Shown here: positions 18,095 to 27,619 of the stretch, piece by piece
Layout of the letters: each line of letters opens with the position of its first letter
How positions within the stretch are numbered: position 1 is the first letter of the stretch
Made by a program: the position numbers and the translations under genes
DNA from: Bacillus taeanensis
GTDB lineage: Bacteria > Bacillota > Bacilli > Bacillales > UBA6769
NCBI RefSeq assembly: GCF_003318295.1
Contig: NZ_QOCW01000019.1
Location: forward strand, 1 to 64,000
DNA length: 64,000 nucleotides
Direction: 5' to 3'
Notes under the pieces: model-generated
Databases searched by the model: none
The model's input: only the letters and a program-made list of their open reading frames with translations
Told to the model about the DNA's origin: nothing

Positions 18095-19213
18095 ATGAAA
18101 ACAGGATTAGTTGAAAAAATTTCATTATCTCAATTATGTATTCTTGTGAGTACCTTTTTGTTTGGAAGTGCCATTGTTGTTGGAATTGGCGGAGGAGCGA
18201 AACAAGATAGCTGGATTGCGATTATCGTTGCTTGTTTGCTTGGTTTGGTTCCTCTTTGGTTTTACATTTTTTTATTATCAAAAATGCCGGGGAAAAATTT
18301 ATTTGAAATAATGGAAGTTGTCTTTGGGAAAATCGTTTCTAAGATCTTAATTTTATTGTATGTCATTTATTTTTTTGATATTTCTGCAAGAGTGCTTAGA
18401 GATTTTGGAGAATTAATTGTTGCTGCGATGCTTATTAACACGCCGATTGAAATCATCTCAGTTACCTTTATGCTGTTTGTTTCCTATGTTCTCTACCTGG
18501 GCTTAGAAGTGTTAGGTCGGTTTTCTGAAATTTATGCGCCTTATTTAATAGGTTCGCTTGTAGCTATAGGTATTTTAATTTTTTTAAGCGGTGAATTACA
18601 GTTTGAAAATATACTGCCCATTATGCCTGAAGGGCTGGGACCGATTATGAAAGTTGTATTTCCGGAATTAATGACTTTTCCATTTGGTGAACTAATCGCA
18701 TTCACAATGGTTATTCCGTATGTTAGTAAATTCCGTTATGCAGGTAAAGCAACAATAACCACCTTTATTGTTAGTGGACTTATATTGGCATATTCGTCAT
18801 TTGTACAAGTTGCCACGCTAGGGCCAGATGCAAAAGGTAGAGCAAATTTCCCACTATTAAATGCAGCCAGAGAAATTTCGTTACTAAATTTCATTGAACG
18901 AGTTGATTTAATCATTATTTTTGCTGTAATGTTCGGCATAGTAGTGAAAGTAAGCATCTTTTTTTACGGTGGATTAAAAGGGTTAGAACAAGTTTTTGGC
19001 AGACCTTATCGCGTGTTTATTTATCCAATGGCTATGTTTATTGCTTTTTCATCTATTAACATTGGTCATAATTTTACAGAACATATTAAAGAAGGACTCA
19101 GCTTGGTACCATGGATTCTTCACCTTCCATTTCAATTCGGTATTCCGTTATTACTTCTCCCGTTTGTTTTATGGAAAACAAAGAAAATAACGAATGAAAG
19201 GAGGGAAAAATAA
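18095..19213 (+). CDS. Spore germination protein GerAB/GerKB family (receptor B-subunit)
   Basis: A 372-residue inner-membrane protein of the APC-like spore germination permease family with about ten transmembrane helices. It is thought to bind the germinant within its membrane core. Family sequences include SARVLRDFGELIVAAML, YVLYLGLEVLGR and FPFGELIAFTMVIPYV. The frame opens at a GTG at 18083, but I choose the ATG at 18095 because AGGTGA lies eight bases before it; this also gives the same length as the repaired paralogue at 13443. Its stop overlaps the A-subunit start by one base. Receptor operons of this kind are normally read by sigma-G in the forespore. Confidence 0.92.
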   Translation: MKTGLVEKISLSQLCILVSTFLFGSAIVVGIGGGAKQDSWIAIIVACLLGLVPLWFYIFLLSKMPGKNLFEIMEVVFGKIVSKILILLYVIYFFDISARVLRDFGELIVAAMLINTPIEIISVTFMLFVSYVLYLGLEVLGRFSEIYAPYLIGSLVAIGILIFLSGELQFENILPIMPEGLGPIMKVVFPELMTFPFGELIAFTMVIPYVSKFRYAGKATITTFIVSGLILAYSSFVQVATLGPDAKGRANFPLLNAAREISLLNFIERVDLIIIFAVMFGIVVKVSIFFYGGLKGLEQVFGRPYRVFIYPMAMFIAFSSINIGHNFTEHIKEGLSLVPWILHLPFQFGIPLLLLPFVLWKTKKITNERREK

Positions 19214-20814
19214 TGGGATGGTTGAAAAAAATTTTACTCTCACAAAAATCACACGAGCAGGCTAAATCTACAAATCATGAACTGCTGGCGCTCGGTGAAG
19301 ATGCTTCTCCATTATCAAAGGATTTTCAACAAAATAAAATTGAAATTGAAAAGGCATTTAAGAATGCTGCGGATTTTCGGATGGAAAAGGTTCATATAGG
19401 AAAAGAAGAAGGACTCATTTGTTATTTAAGCAGTATGACAGACTCCTCTTTGCTAGCTGAGCAAATTATGAAACCGCTATCTGTCTCTGCGCAACAAGAA
19501 CGCTCCATATCTAATTTAAAGGAATTCGAAGCATTTCGTAAAGAATTTTTTTCGGGAGTTGTTTATCAATTTCGTGATACGATCCATGAATTAATTGCTG
19601 ATGTTTTGGCTGGTTATGCAGTGACAATTATCAATGGACAAACAAAAACTCTTTCACTTCAAGTAGGTAATATTAAATATCGTTCGATCGAGGAACCCAG
19701 CACACAAACCGTAATTCGCGGTCCTAAAGAAGGGTTTACAGAATCAATGGATACAAATATTAGTTTACTTCGCAGAAGAATACAAAATCCTTATCTTAAA
19801 TTTGAAACAACGATTGTTGGAAAGGATACACGTACACCGATTACCATTGCTTATATAGATGGTGTAATAAACGAGGGCATCCTAGAGGAAGTAAAAAAAC
19901 GAGTAAACAAAATTAGTACCCATGCTATTTTTGATTCTGGAAATATTGAAGAATACATTACAGATAAAAGCCTTACCCTTTTTCCATTAATATACAACAC
20001 CGAACGGCCTGATAGTGCTGCAGCTAATTTATTAGAAGGAAAAGCTGCCCTCATTGTAAATGGGAGTCCTTTCGTTCTAATTGTGCCAACTGTGTTTGTT
20101 GACTTTTTTGAGGCCACAGAAGATTATTATCATTCTTTTTTTATCGGTTCCTTCATTCGATTGATTCGTTATGCTGCCTTTATGGTTGCATTAATTTTAC
20201 CTTCTTTATATGTTGCCATTACAGCATTTCATCATGAATTAGTTCCGTCAGACTTGCTGTTTAGTTTACAGGCACAACGAGAAGGTGTGCCTTTCCCTGC
20301 TGTAATCGAACTTTTAATTATGGAAGTTACCTTTGAAATTTTAAGGGAAGCAGGTATTCGAATGCCGCGGGCAGTTGGACAAACGATTTCAATTGTCGGT
20401 GCATTAGTTATTGGACAAGCAGCTGTTGAAGCAGGACTTGTCTCAAATGCGCTTGTAATCGTGATCGCATTGACGGCACTTGCTACTTTTGTATCCCCGA
20501 TTGCCAGCTTTACAATTTCTGCACGCCTTTTACGATTTCTTTTTGTTTTCATGGCAGCGGTATTTGGGTTATACGGCATTTTACTTGCCCTTTTTTTCAT
20601 GGTTGCACACTTGGTAAGTTTACGTTCATTTGGTGTTCCTTATCTTGCACCCGTTGCTCCTTTCATTGTTGAAGATCAGGAAGATGTTTTTGTCCGTTTG
20701 CTATCATGGGCAAACCAAAGAAGACCGCACTACTTAAAAACCGAATCACCTTTAAAGCATCCAAATTCTGATTCTCCATCACCTCCTACTGATAAAGGAG
20801 ATGAAGAGTCATGA
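19213..20814 (+). CDS. Spore germination protein GerAA/GerKA family (receptor A-subunit)
   Basis: A 533-residue A-subunit: a long hydrophilic N-terminal domain (residues 1-290) and a membrane domain with about five to six helices (300-475), followed by a Pro/Ser-rich cytoplasmic tail. Recognisable blocks are LLRRRIQNPYLKFE, EEYITDKSLTLFP, TERPDSAAANLLEGKAAL, PSLYVAITAFHHELVP and REAGIRMPRAVGQT. A-subunits oligomerise and have been proposed to act as germinant-gated ion channels. It overlaps both neighbours (one base upstream, four downstream), indicating a coupled operon. Confidence 0.94.
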   Translation: MGWLKKILLSQKSHEQAKSTNHELLALGEDASPLSKDFQQNKIEIEKAFKNAADFRMEKVHIGKEEGLICYLSSMTDSSLLAEQIMKPLSVSAQQERSISNLKEFEAFRKEFFSGVVYQFRDTIHELIADVLAGYAVTIINGQTKTLSLQVGNIKYRSIEEPSTQTVIRGPKEGFTESMDTNISLLRRRIQNPYLKFETTIVGKDTRTPITIAYIDGVINEGILEEVKKRVNKISTHAIFDSGNIEEYITDKSLTLFPLIYNTERPDSAAANLLEGKAALIVNGSPFVLIVPTVFVDFFEATEDYYHSFFIGSFIRLIRYAAFMVALILPSLYVAITAFHHELVPSDLLFSLQAQREGVPFPAVIELLIMEVTFEILREAGIRMPRAVGQTISIVGALVIGQAAVEAGLVSNALVIVIALTALATFVSPIASFTISARLLRFLFVFMAAVFGLYGILLALFFMVAHLVSLRSFGVPYLAPVAPFIVEDQEDVFVRLLSWANQRRPHYLKTESPLKHPNSDSPSPPTDKGDEES

Positions 20815-22001
20815 GAATTATTAGCCTTTGTTTATTCAGCTTGTTATTGATTGGGTTACTTAGCGGTTGTTGGGATAGAAAGGAACTAAACGAGGTGTCT
20901 TTTGTTACTGGAGTTGCAATTGAAAAAGGTGAAAACGCCAAATTTAAAGTAACAGTAGGAGTCGCAAATGCAAGCCAACTTTCACCTCAAAAGTCTGAAG
21001 GAAACACCCCGTCCGTTACGTTTAGCTTAGAAGGAAACTCCATCTCTGAATTATTGGATAAGATGAATGTAGGATTAACAAGGGAATTAAGATATTCACA
21101 CACAAGAACATTAGTAATTGATGAAAAAGTAGCTCGTGAGGGAACGGGTGATTTTTTAGATACTTTAGAAAGGTCAGGGGAGTTTCGTAATGATTTTAAT
21201 ATCCTTATCGCCAAAGATGTTAAGGCGTCTGATGTTCTGAACATAACTTTTCCATTGCAAAAAATTCCTTCTCTAAAAATTCATGAGCAAGCGGCTTCGA
21301 TGTTTCAAGAGTGGGGTGGTGACCCTAATATGCGATTAACTGATTTTATATCAGCCATTTCTTCAAAAGGTCGTCATCCAGTTGCTGAGGCAGTTACTAT
21401 TATTGGATCACCAAAACAAGGTATGATGGTAGAAAACAATAAAAAATTAGAGCCTGACGCATTAGTAACACTTGAGGGAATAGGAGTTTTTAAAGGAGAT
21501 AAACTGATCGGCTATTTGAATCTCGAAGACACGCGTAATTATGTATGGACCCAGGATTTACAAAAGACCACTTTAACAATTTCATGTGGTGAAGAAAAGT
21601 ATATAGATGTAAGAATAATAAATTCAAGTTCAACAATAAAATCAAATTACAAAGGTGAAACACCAAATTTCCAAGTGAAAATCATTGCAGAAGCACAGCT
21701 TAACGGTACGCAATGTAAAGATAATCTTGAGAAAATTGATACGCACAGAAAGTTTGAAAGCGATATTGAAAAAAAGGTAGAATCCATGATTGTTAAGACG
21801 ATTACAAAAGTGCAGGAAGAATACGGGGTTGATATTTTCGGTTTCGGTGAAGTCATGCAGCGGCAGCATTATGACCAATTTCAAAAGGTGAAAGAACATT
21901 GGGATAAAGAGTTTGTAAAAGCAGACGTTGATGTACAAGCAAACATATATTTGAGAAGAACAGGAACACATAACAAGAGCTTTTTAACGGAAGAGGACTA
22001 G
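20811..22001 (+). CDS. Spore germination lipoprotein GerAC/GerKC family (receptor C-subunit)
   Basis: A 396-residue lipoprotein C-subunit. The signal peptide ends in lipobox LLSGC with the lipidated cysteine at residue 20, followed by WDRKELNEVSFVTG, the family hallmark. The protein lies on the outer face of the spore inner membrane together with the A and B subunits. The ATG overlaps the A-subunit stop (ATGA). The operon order D-B-A-C differs from the classical gerA order A-B-C, but shuffled orders are common. The last residues are hydrophilic and a terminator follows. Confidence 0.93.
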   Translation: MRIISLCLFSLLLIGLLSGCWDRKELNEVSFVTGVAIEKGENAKFKVTVGVANASQLSPQKSEGNTPSVTFSLEGNSISELLDKMNVGLTRELRYSHTRTLVIDEKVAREGTGDFLDTLERSGEFRNDFNILIAKDVKASDVLNITFPLQKIPSLKIHEQAASMFQEWGGDPNMRLTDFISAISSKGRHPVAEAVTIIGSPKQGMMVENNKKLEPDALVTLEGIGVFKGDKLIGYLNLEDTRNYVWTQDLQKTTLTISCGEEKYIDVRIINSSSTIKSNYKGETPNFQVKIIAEAQLNGTQCKDNLEKIDTHRKFESDIEKKVESMIVKTITKVQEEYGVDIFGFGEVMQRQHYDQFQKVKEHWDKEFVKADVDVQANIYLRRTGTHNKSFLTEED

Positions 22002-22065
22002 CCGTGCATATGGTGGGTGAAACATTTGCATGCGCTTTTTGTTTCATGACAAAGCACTTGTATAA

Positions 22066-22100
22066 AAAAGGCTATCTAACACTTCATTAAATAGCCTTTT
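22066..22100 (+). terminator. Terminator between ger operon and IDEAL gene
   Basis: Stem AAAAGGCTAT / ATAGCCTTTT with a 14-base loop, A run before and T run after. It probably works in both directions, for the ger operon (plus) and the IDEAL-domain gene (minus). Confidence 0.7.
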
Positions 22101-22142
22101 CCACTTCTCACCCAATGATATGTTTCATTATATACACGAAAA

Positions 22143-22337
22143 TTAAAAAGCGTCCTTCAATTCCTCTGTTAATCTTATAAATTCTCTTTTATTTCTATCT
22201 CGTAAGGATTGGTCAATCTTTTGTTGGATTTTCTCTTTTCGGAAATCAAGCAGAGCCTTATCTAACACCATTTCAGCAAATAAAGCACTTGTAATATTTC
22301 CTTCAGGTTGAGATGAATGAAGTACATTCTCTTCCAT
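22143..22337 (-). CDS. IDEAL-domain small protein
   Basis: A 64-residue protein whose core, FAEMVLDKALLDFRKEKI followed by KIDQSLRDRNKREFIRL, matches the IDEAL domain found in Bacillaceae proteins such as YpiB and ComK-regulatory neighbours. In related proteins this short helical module occurs alone or at a C-terminus; its molecular role is poorly defined, with protein-protein interaction suspected. A ribosome binding site (AAGGAGTTG) precedes the start. It is monocistronic. Confidence 0.75.
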   Translation of the reverse strand: MEENVLHSSQPEGNITSALFAEMVLDKALLDFRKEKIQQKIDQSLRDRNKREFIRLTEELKDAF

Positions 22338-22446
22338 AAAAAATCAACTCCTTGACCTTTTTTCTATCATTCTAGCCATTTTCTCACTATTCAAACATTT
22401 AAACTGATAATTTGCTGGTTTGAGAATAATAACTTTCAATCGGTGT

Positions 22447-22872
22447 TTACAATTTCTTACCGAAATATATTGAACGTTTAGAAAGGGAAACAGGCACGAA
22501 ACCATGCAGCAACCAAATTGAATTACACCCATTTTTCAATCAAGAACAGCAAAGAAAATGGCATGAAGAAAACAACATTAAAACCGAATCGTGAAGTCCG
22601 CTTGCCCCCGAGCAAAGGACGTTTTAGACAATGAAACACTAAAAACGATTACCAACGATCACAACAAAACAATCTCACAAGTTATTTTGCGCTCGCATTA
22701 TCAATTAAGCGCAATTACGATTCCGAAATCGGCTTCTCCAGACCGCCAGCTTGAAAACATCTCAATTTTTGATTTTACGCTAAGTGAAGCAGAAATGAGC
22801 ACAATTGCAGAATTGACCTGCCCGGACGTCAGGATTAATGATCAAGATCCTGTGATTTATGAAGAGTTTTAA
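22447..22872 (+). pseudogene. Aldo/keto reductase, C-terminal half, broken
   Basis: The sequence encodes the second half of an aldo/keto reductase: IERLERETGTKP, NQIELHPFFNQEQQ, then IKTES followed by TGA where relatives have the tryptophan codon of SWSPL, then a frameshift near the CCCCC run at about 22603. The second frame continues with AKDVLDNETLKTI, QVILRSHYQLSAITIPKSASP and a normal C-terminus. The first half, with the catalytic Tyr and Lys, is missing. One stop, one frameshift and a large deletion make this a clear relic. Confidence 0.85.
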
Positions 22873-22888
22873 TCCTTGTATGAAACAA

Positions 22889-22925
22889 AGAGGCGCCTCA
22901 CTTTTATAAAAAGTGGTGCGCCTCT
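22889..22925. terminator. Strong hairpin after the AKR relic
   Basis: Arms AGAGGCGC and GCGCCTCT with extra pairing inside (TCACTTTT / AAAAGTGG). There is no T run on the plus side, so it may be a relic terminator or serve the minus-strand HPr gene. Confidence 0.5.
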
Positions 22926-23027
22926 ATAATTAATCAATTAATTGTTCTTTAAAGTACTATTTAGCACTGATAGAAGCCGATTATCAACTTCTGTCGCAGA
23001 AGTGTTAAAAGGTTAAGTCTATACTAA

Positions 23028-23288
23028 TTATATTAATTCTCTATTCATTAACTGGGTTAAAGTTTTCATTGCTTCTATCTCGTCTTCTCCGTCAATTTTT
23101 ATGGAAATTATTTCTCCTCCTTCAATTTCCAGCTTTAAAAGGCCGATCGCACTTTTTCCGGTTGCAATCCTGCCATTGTAACTAATTTTAATCTCAGAGG
23201 AAAACTTTTGGGCGATAGAAGCAAACATAGTTGCAGGACGAAGATGAAACCCAAGTCTATTTTTTACTACTATTTCTTCCACAATCAT
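23028..23288 (-). CDS. Divergent HPr-family phosphocarrier protein
   Basis: An 86-residue HPr-like protein. His15, the site phosphorylated by Enzyme I, is present in GFHLRPAT, with Leu16 where canonical HPr has Ala. Ser46, the HPr kinase site, is present in GKSAIGLL, but the following residues are Ala-Ile rather than the Ile-Met that normally contact Enzyme I, HPr kinase and CcpA. It lies 38 bases downstream of the mannitol-type EIICBA and is likely its co-transcribed, dedicated phosphocarrier. Whether it also signals in catabolite repression is uncertain because of the altered Ser46 surface. Confidence 0.88.
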   Translation of the reverse strand: MIVEEIVVKNRLGFHLRPATMFASIAQKFSSEIKISYNGRIATGKSAIGLLKLEIEGGEIISIKIDGEDEIEAMKTLTQLMNRELI

Positions 23289-23326
23289 TTAAACTTTATT
23301 TCCCTTCTCTTTATCTTCAAATAAAG

Positions 23327-25162
23327 CTAGCTATTTTTGAAAACTTCAACAACTTCTTCCTCATTCTCAGCATGAATAAGCTGATTTACTTTATCCTTTT
23401 GTTCAACGATTTCAGCAAGCCGTGAAAGGGTGGATAATTGATTGTCCCCTTTGCCAGCTATGGCGATTACAATATAAGCCTTCTGTGTATCTGAGAAAGC
23501 AATTCCATCAGGATATTGTGCAATGACAATTCCAGCTTTTTTAATCCTATTGCTTTTAGAATCAATCCCATGGGGAATGGCTACACCATTTCCTAGATAC
23601 GTCGAGAACGCTTGTTCACGCTGCTTCATTTCATCAATATAATCAATGCTTACATTTCCTCTTTTAGCTAATACATTCCCAACCTGCTCAATGGCCTCCC
23701 ACTTATCCTTTGCTTTCATATTAAGAAGGATGTTTTCCTTATTAAGATTTCTAAAGATGTCGATTTGGGGTCGTGCTTTATTAGAATCTCCGTCCTGTTG
23801 GGCCTTAAGCCGAGAGATTAATTCCTCGTAAAATGAGCGGTCAAGAAAGGAAGTGATGGATATATGTTCTGCTTGCGGGGCGCATGCTTGTGCCCGTTCT
23901 GTTAAACGAATGTTTGATATAACAATGTCTGCATCGTCAGGAATGTCATCGACGGAAAGATTATCAATCATTATATTTAAACCTTCCTGTTTTAACCTTT
24001 TTTGTAACGCGGCTGCTCCCATCGCACTGGAGCCCATCCCTGCATCACAAGCGAAAATAATATTTTTTACTTCCATTTTTTTCTCCTTAGCGCTAGCGCT
24101 TGTCGGCGTTAACGTGTCATCATTTTGAACCTCGCTTTGGTTTTTACCTCTCCTTTTCTTATCATAGGAAAGTACGAGCGCAGTTCCACAGAAGCTTACA
24201 ATAGTCGATGCGAGAAAGCCAGCTGCAACCGCTGCATGTGATCCTTTTGCTGCCATAGCAAGCAGTAAAATAATGCTGCCGGGAGAGGGGGTAGCGGCTA
24301 AACCTGCATCAAATAGATAGAAAATTAAGTTTCCGGTTATTCCTCCCAAAATAAGAGGGATAATAAGTAAAGGTTTCATTAGTGCATACGGAAAGTATAC
24401 TTCGTGAATTCCTCCAAGTACATGGACTGGGAGAGCTGCTTTTACATTACCCTTTTCTTTGCTATTTAAGTAGAAATAGCAGCCTAATAAAAGACCAAAT
24501 CCGGGACCAGGATTGGTTTCAAGAAGAAATAAAACAGATTTACCATGTTCGTAAGCCTGTTGAATTCCTAACGGCTCTAAAATGCCATGGTTAATTACAC
24601 TATTAAAAAATAAAGCTTTACCTGGCTCAATAATAAGAGCAATTAACGGTATATATCCAGATTCAGTCAAGAATTCCAGCATACGAAGAACTAAATGCAT
24701 GGTCTCTATAAAAACAGCATTGATCCAATAAATGCCGATGAAGATAAATAAACATGCAACTAGGCTGTCAATAATGTTGTTAAGTAATAATTCAAATCCT
24801 GTGGGAATTTTTCCTTCCAGCCATTCACTTATCTTTTTAATACTATAACCTACGATTGGACCGATTACTAAAGATGGGAGAATTAGCGGCATCTCCGTAG
24901 AGTTTTGTGTGACTATCACAAACATAACAATTGCTGCCGCAACGCCTCCCCGATGCTTTCCAATCATCTGACCAGCAGTATAGGCAAAAAGAACGGGAAT
25001 AAAATAATGAACCATAAGAACGGCGATTTGGTAGATATCTTCATTGGGAGACCACCCAATAGACCCGAACCCTACTCGAATCGCTCCTAAGAGAATTAAT
25101 ACAACCATGTTTTTAAATACCATTCTGCTTATGAAGCGACCTGCTCTATCTATATATTTCAT
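23327..25162 (-). CDS. PTS mannitol-type transporter, EIICBA fusion
   Basis: A 611-residue permease with all three PTS domains. EIIC (residues 1-340) is a membrane domain with mannitol-family blocks NHGILEPLG, HGKSVLFLLETNPGPG and GGIHEVYFPYALMKP. EIIB follows with the phosphocysteine in IIFACDAGMGSS near residue 371. EIIA has the phosphohistidine in GVAIPHGID near residue 530. It imports and phosphorylates a hexitol; mannitol is the best guess, but no mannitol-1-phosphate dehydrogenase lies nearby. I use the ATG at 25162, four bases after the upstream stop, rather than the GTG at 25174 that overlaps the regulator gene. Confidence 0.88.
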   Translation of the reverse strand: MKYIDRAGRFISRMVFKNMVVLILLGAIRVGFGSIGWSPNEDIYQIAVLMVHYFIPVLFAYTAGQMIGKHRGGVAAAIVMFVIVTQNSTEMPLILPSLVIGPIVGYSIKKISEWLEGKIPTGFELLLNNIIDSLVACLFIFIGIYWINAVFIETMHLVLRMLEFLTESGYIPLIALIIEPGKALFFNSVINHGILEPLGIQQAYEHGKSVLFLLETNPGPGFGLLLGCYFYLNSKEKGNVKAALPVHVLGGIHEVYFPYALMKPLLIIPLILGGITGNLIFYLFDAGLAATPSPGSIILLLAMAAKGSHAAVAAGFLASTIVSFCGTALVLSYDKKRRGKNQSEVQNDDTLTPTSASAKEKKMEVKNIIFACDAGMGSSAMGAAALQKRLKQEGLNIMIDNLSVDDIPDDADIVISNIRLTERAQACAPQAEHISITSFLDRSFYEELISRLKAQQDGDSNKARPQIDIFRNLNKENILLNMKAKDKWEAIEQVGNVLAKRGNVSIDYIDEMKQREQAFSTYLGNGVAIPHGIDSKSNRIKKAGIVIAQYPDGIAFSDTQKAYIVIAIAGKGDNQLSTLSRLAEIVEQKDKVNQLIHAENEEEVVEVFKNS

Positions 25163-25166
25163 ATGT

Positions 25167-27284
25167 TCACCCACTCAACAACGCATTCGATTTTGCTAAG
25201 TATCCTTTTCCGAGAACGGATTTAATTTGATTTCTAGCTTCTTCTGAATCCTTGCCCGTTAGTGATTGGACAAAATCTTCTTCCATTAATGCTTTACTTA
25301 CTTCACTAATGATTGCGATATGCTCTTTAGGTGCATTCTTTGGAGCGAGTAAAGCTAAAACTGTATGAACATTCATTCCATGTTCCCAGTCCACTGCTTT
25401 TTTTAGTTTAAATAAACAGATACACAGCTGATTTATAAGAGGGCTGCGGCAATGAAGCATAGCGAGCTGCTCTTCTTCCATAACCAATGCTCCAATTTCT
25501 TCTCTTTTTCGTAATTCTTCTGCCAATGCAGAAGAATTTATTTCGTTAAACTGGGATTGTACATATTCCGCCACCTGCTTGATAACCTCTTCCTTTGATA
25601 ACGCATTACTGTCATTCGCAATGAAGGTATGGTTTAATAACTGCTCCATTGCTTCGCCGTAACGATTGATTTTCTGAACTTTATCTTCAATTTCAATGTT
25701 TTTACGCACAATCTCTTTTTCACCCTTTTTTAAGTTTTTTACTTGTTTCAAATGCCCCTTAATTAATTGAATATCTTGAGGAAGGAGAAACGGATTTACT
25801 ACAACTACTGGTTGTTCTTCGCATTCAAACGGTACTGTTGAAATAATTACATCAATTGATGGATTGTTTCGAAGCCACTCATTAAGGTGGAGGAGAGAAA
25901 CGATATCCACTACATTTATATAGGAAAATTGTCTTTCGATTTGAGCTGATAGTAAGTGAGAAGTTCCTATTCCACTCGTACAAACAAGGAGTACACGATA
26001 GGAACTATGTTGTAACTCTTCGTTTCTTACTGCTGCAGCACCAAAATGCATAGCTATATATCCAATTTCTTCTTCTGGAACAGGGCAGTGCAGTTCTTTT
26101 TCCAAATATACTGCTGCTTTACTTGCAGCAGCAAAGATATGTGGATATTTTTCTTTGATGTTATCCAAGAGAGGGTTCCGAAATTCCATATTTAACTTCA
26201 TTCGATGAATAGCTGGTCCCAAATGCGTACTTAAGTGTTCAATTAGTATAGCGTCACCAGCCAAACTTACTCCAATCTCACTTTCTACAATTTGAATCAT
26301 CTGATCAACATATTCATCAACCTCGTTTGTATAAAGAGGAGAAGCGTGTAATCTTTTAAATTTAGCGCCTAAAAGATGCATGGTAATGTATCCAATTTCA
26401 CTTTCGGGAATACTAATATCAAGTTCAGATTCGAGCTCCTGAGCCATTTGGCTGGCTGCTTGATACTCCGGCATGTCCTTTATATTCTTGAAACCCTCTT
26501 GGGCAATTGTAATAACTTCCCCTTTTTTAAGACGTTGAACGGCTAGCGCGATATGTACCACTAACCCTACATAGGCACTGTCAGTTAAGGTGTAACCCCA
26601 TTTCTCGGTTTTCTGTACAACTGTTTCAATTTTTGTGATTGTCTCAGGGTCAATGAATTGCAGGAGATGATTCTTAATTGAGAGGTGGAGCTTTACTTTA
26701 TCCGATGAAGAATAGGAATAAGTCGAAAGGACCTCCATCAATTGCTCTTGACTAAAATGCTGATAAAACAAATCAACAATTGCGCCGCGAATGCTTTTTT
26801 CACTTCCCTCAATGTAAACTCCAAATCCAGGTTTGCGGATAAGCTTTATGTCATGCTTATCAAACCATGGCTCTACCTTTAATAAATCATTACTAATCGT
26901 TGCTTCTGTTACCCTAAATTTATTGCTGAAAGAGTAAAGCTTTGTAGGTTCCTTTAATGTAAGAAGCAGCTGCTTGAGAATATACTGCCGCTCTTCAGGT
27001 GCAAAGATCTTATTTGACTGGTTGCTGGACAAATACTGCAGTAATTTTTCCTTTGCATACTTTTCACCATTTAAGGAAAGTCCAACCCCTGTCTTTTTAG
27101 TTAAGACCAAATCATGCGACTCTAAAAAAGAATCTAAACCAGATAGTTCTCTTTGAATGGTACGGCCGCTAATTGCCATCTCATTTGACATTTCCTTTAA
27201 TGTGACTGGAAAAGGAGACTTTAGAAGAAGTAAGAGAATTTGCTGCTGTCTGGAATTGAGTTGAACTCCTTCTTTCTCTAACAT
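25167..27284 (-). CDS. MtlR/BglG-family PRD transcriptional activator with EIIB and EIIA domains
   Basis: A 705-residue PTS-controlled regulator. An N-terminal HTH region (residues 8-80) and a second winged helix precede two PRD domains (about 180-285 and 300-405) with conserved histidines (LVVHIALAVQR, IEHLSTHLGPAIHR, IGYIAMHFG). An EIIB-like domain has Cys in LLVCTSGIGTSH near residue 436, and an EIIA-like domain has LHCRSP near residue 610. Phosphorylation of these sites by HPr and the cognate permease sets activity. The ATG at 27284 follows a CAGGAG site. It is divergent from the glucitol operon and upstream of the mannitol-type permease, so it could control either or both. Confidence 0.9.
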   Translation of the reverse strand: MLEKEGVQLNSRQQQILLLLLKSPFPVTLKEMSNEMAISGRTIQRELSGLDSFLESHDLVLTKKTGVGLSLNGEKYAKEKLLQYLSSNQSNKIFAPEERQYILKQLLLTLKEPTKLYSFSNKFRVTEATISNDLLKVEPWFDKHDIKLIRKPGFGVYIEGSEKSIRGAIVDLFYQHFSQEQLMEVLSTYSYSSSDKVKLHLSIKNHLLQFIDPETITKIETVVQKTEKWGYTLTDSAYVGLVVHIALAVQRLKKGEVITIAQEGFKNIKDMPEYQAASQMAQELESELDISIPESEIGYITMHLLGAKFKRLHASPLYTNEVDEYVDQMIQIVESEIGVSLAGDAILIEHLSTHLGPAIHRMKLNMEFRNPLLDNIKEKYPHIFAAASKAAVYLEKELHCPVPEEEIGYIAMHFGAAAVRNEELQHSSYRVLLVCTSGIGTSHLLSAQIERQFSYINVVDIVSLLHLNEWLRNNPSIDVIISTVPFECEEQPVVVVNPFLLPQDIQLIKGHLKQVKNLKKGEKEIVRKNIEIEDKVQKINRYGEAMEQLLNHTFIANDSNALSKEEVIKQVAEYVQSQFNEINSSALAEELRKREEIGALVMEEEQLAMLHCRSPLINQLCICLFKLKKAVDWEHGMNVHTVLALLAPKNAPKEHIAIISEVSKALMEEDFVQSLTGKDSEEARNQIKSVLGKGYLAKSNALLSG

Positions 27285-27319
27285 CGTAAACACTCCTGAC
27301 AAGATTTAATATAACAATA

Positions 27320-27349
27320 ATCTTATGTATATTTACCACATAAAGTCAA
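27320..27349 (-). promoter_or_regulatory. Candidate sigma-A promoter for the mtlR-type regulator
   Basis: On the minus strand, TTGACT (27344-27349) and TAAGAT (27320-27325) are separated by 18 bases and lie about 35 bases before the regulator start. Confidence 0.45.
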
Positions 27350-27619
27350 TGGCAAAATTAAATATACATTTTTTGTGATTGGCTTACTTGGACTTATTCT
27401 CTTTCATAGAGGTAACCTATAACAATGCTAGCATAGCAATCCTAGTGTGTGAAAGTCGTTAACTTAAGATGTATGTAACAGGTCATAATTTGTTCTTAAG
27501 GATATCGCCTTTTTACTAGCTAAACCCTTATTATTAAAAAATGTCACTATATTAATCATGACATCTTTTAAATGGTTGTTCTTAATAAATGTCGTGATTC
27601 CAATAAAGACAATGTTGTA

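Noticed and set aside
20232-20600. 122-residue minus-strand ORF inside gerAA
   Set aside because: Shadow of the real gene; composition is that of reversed hydrophobic codons.
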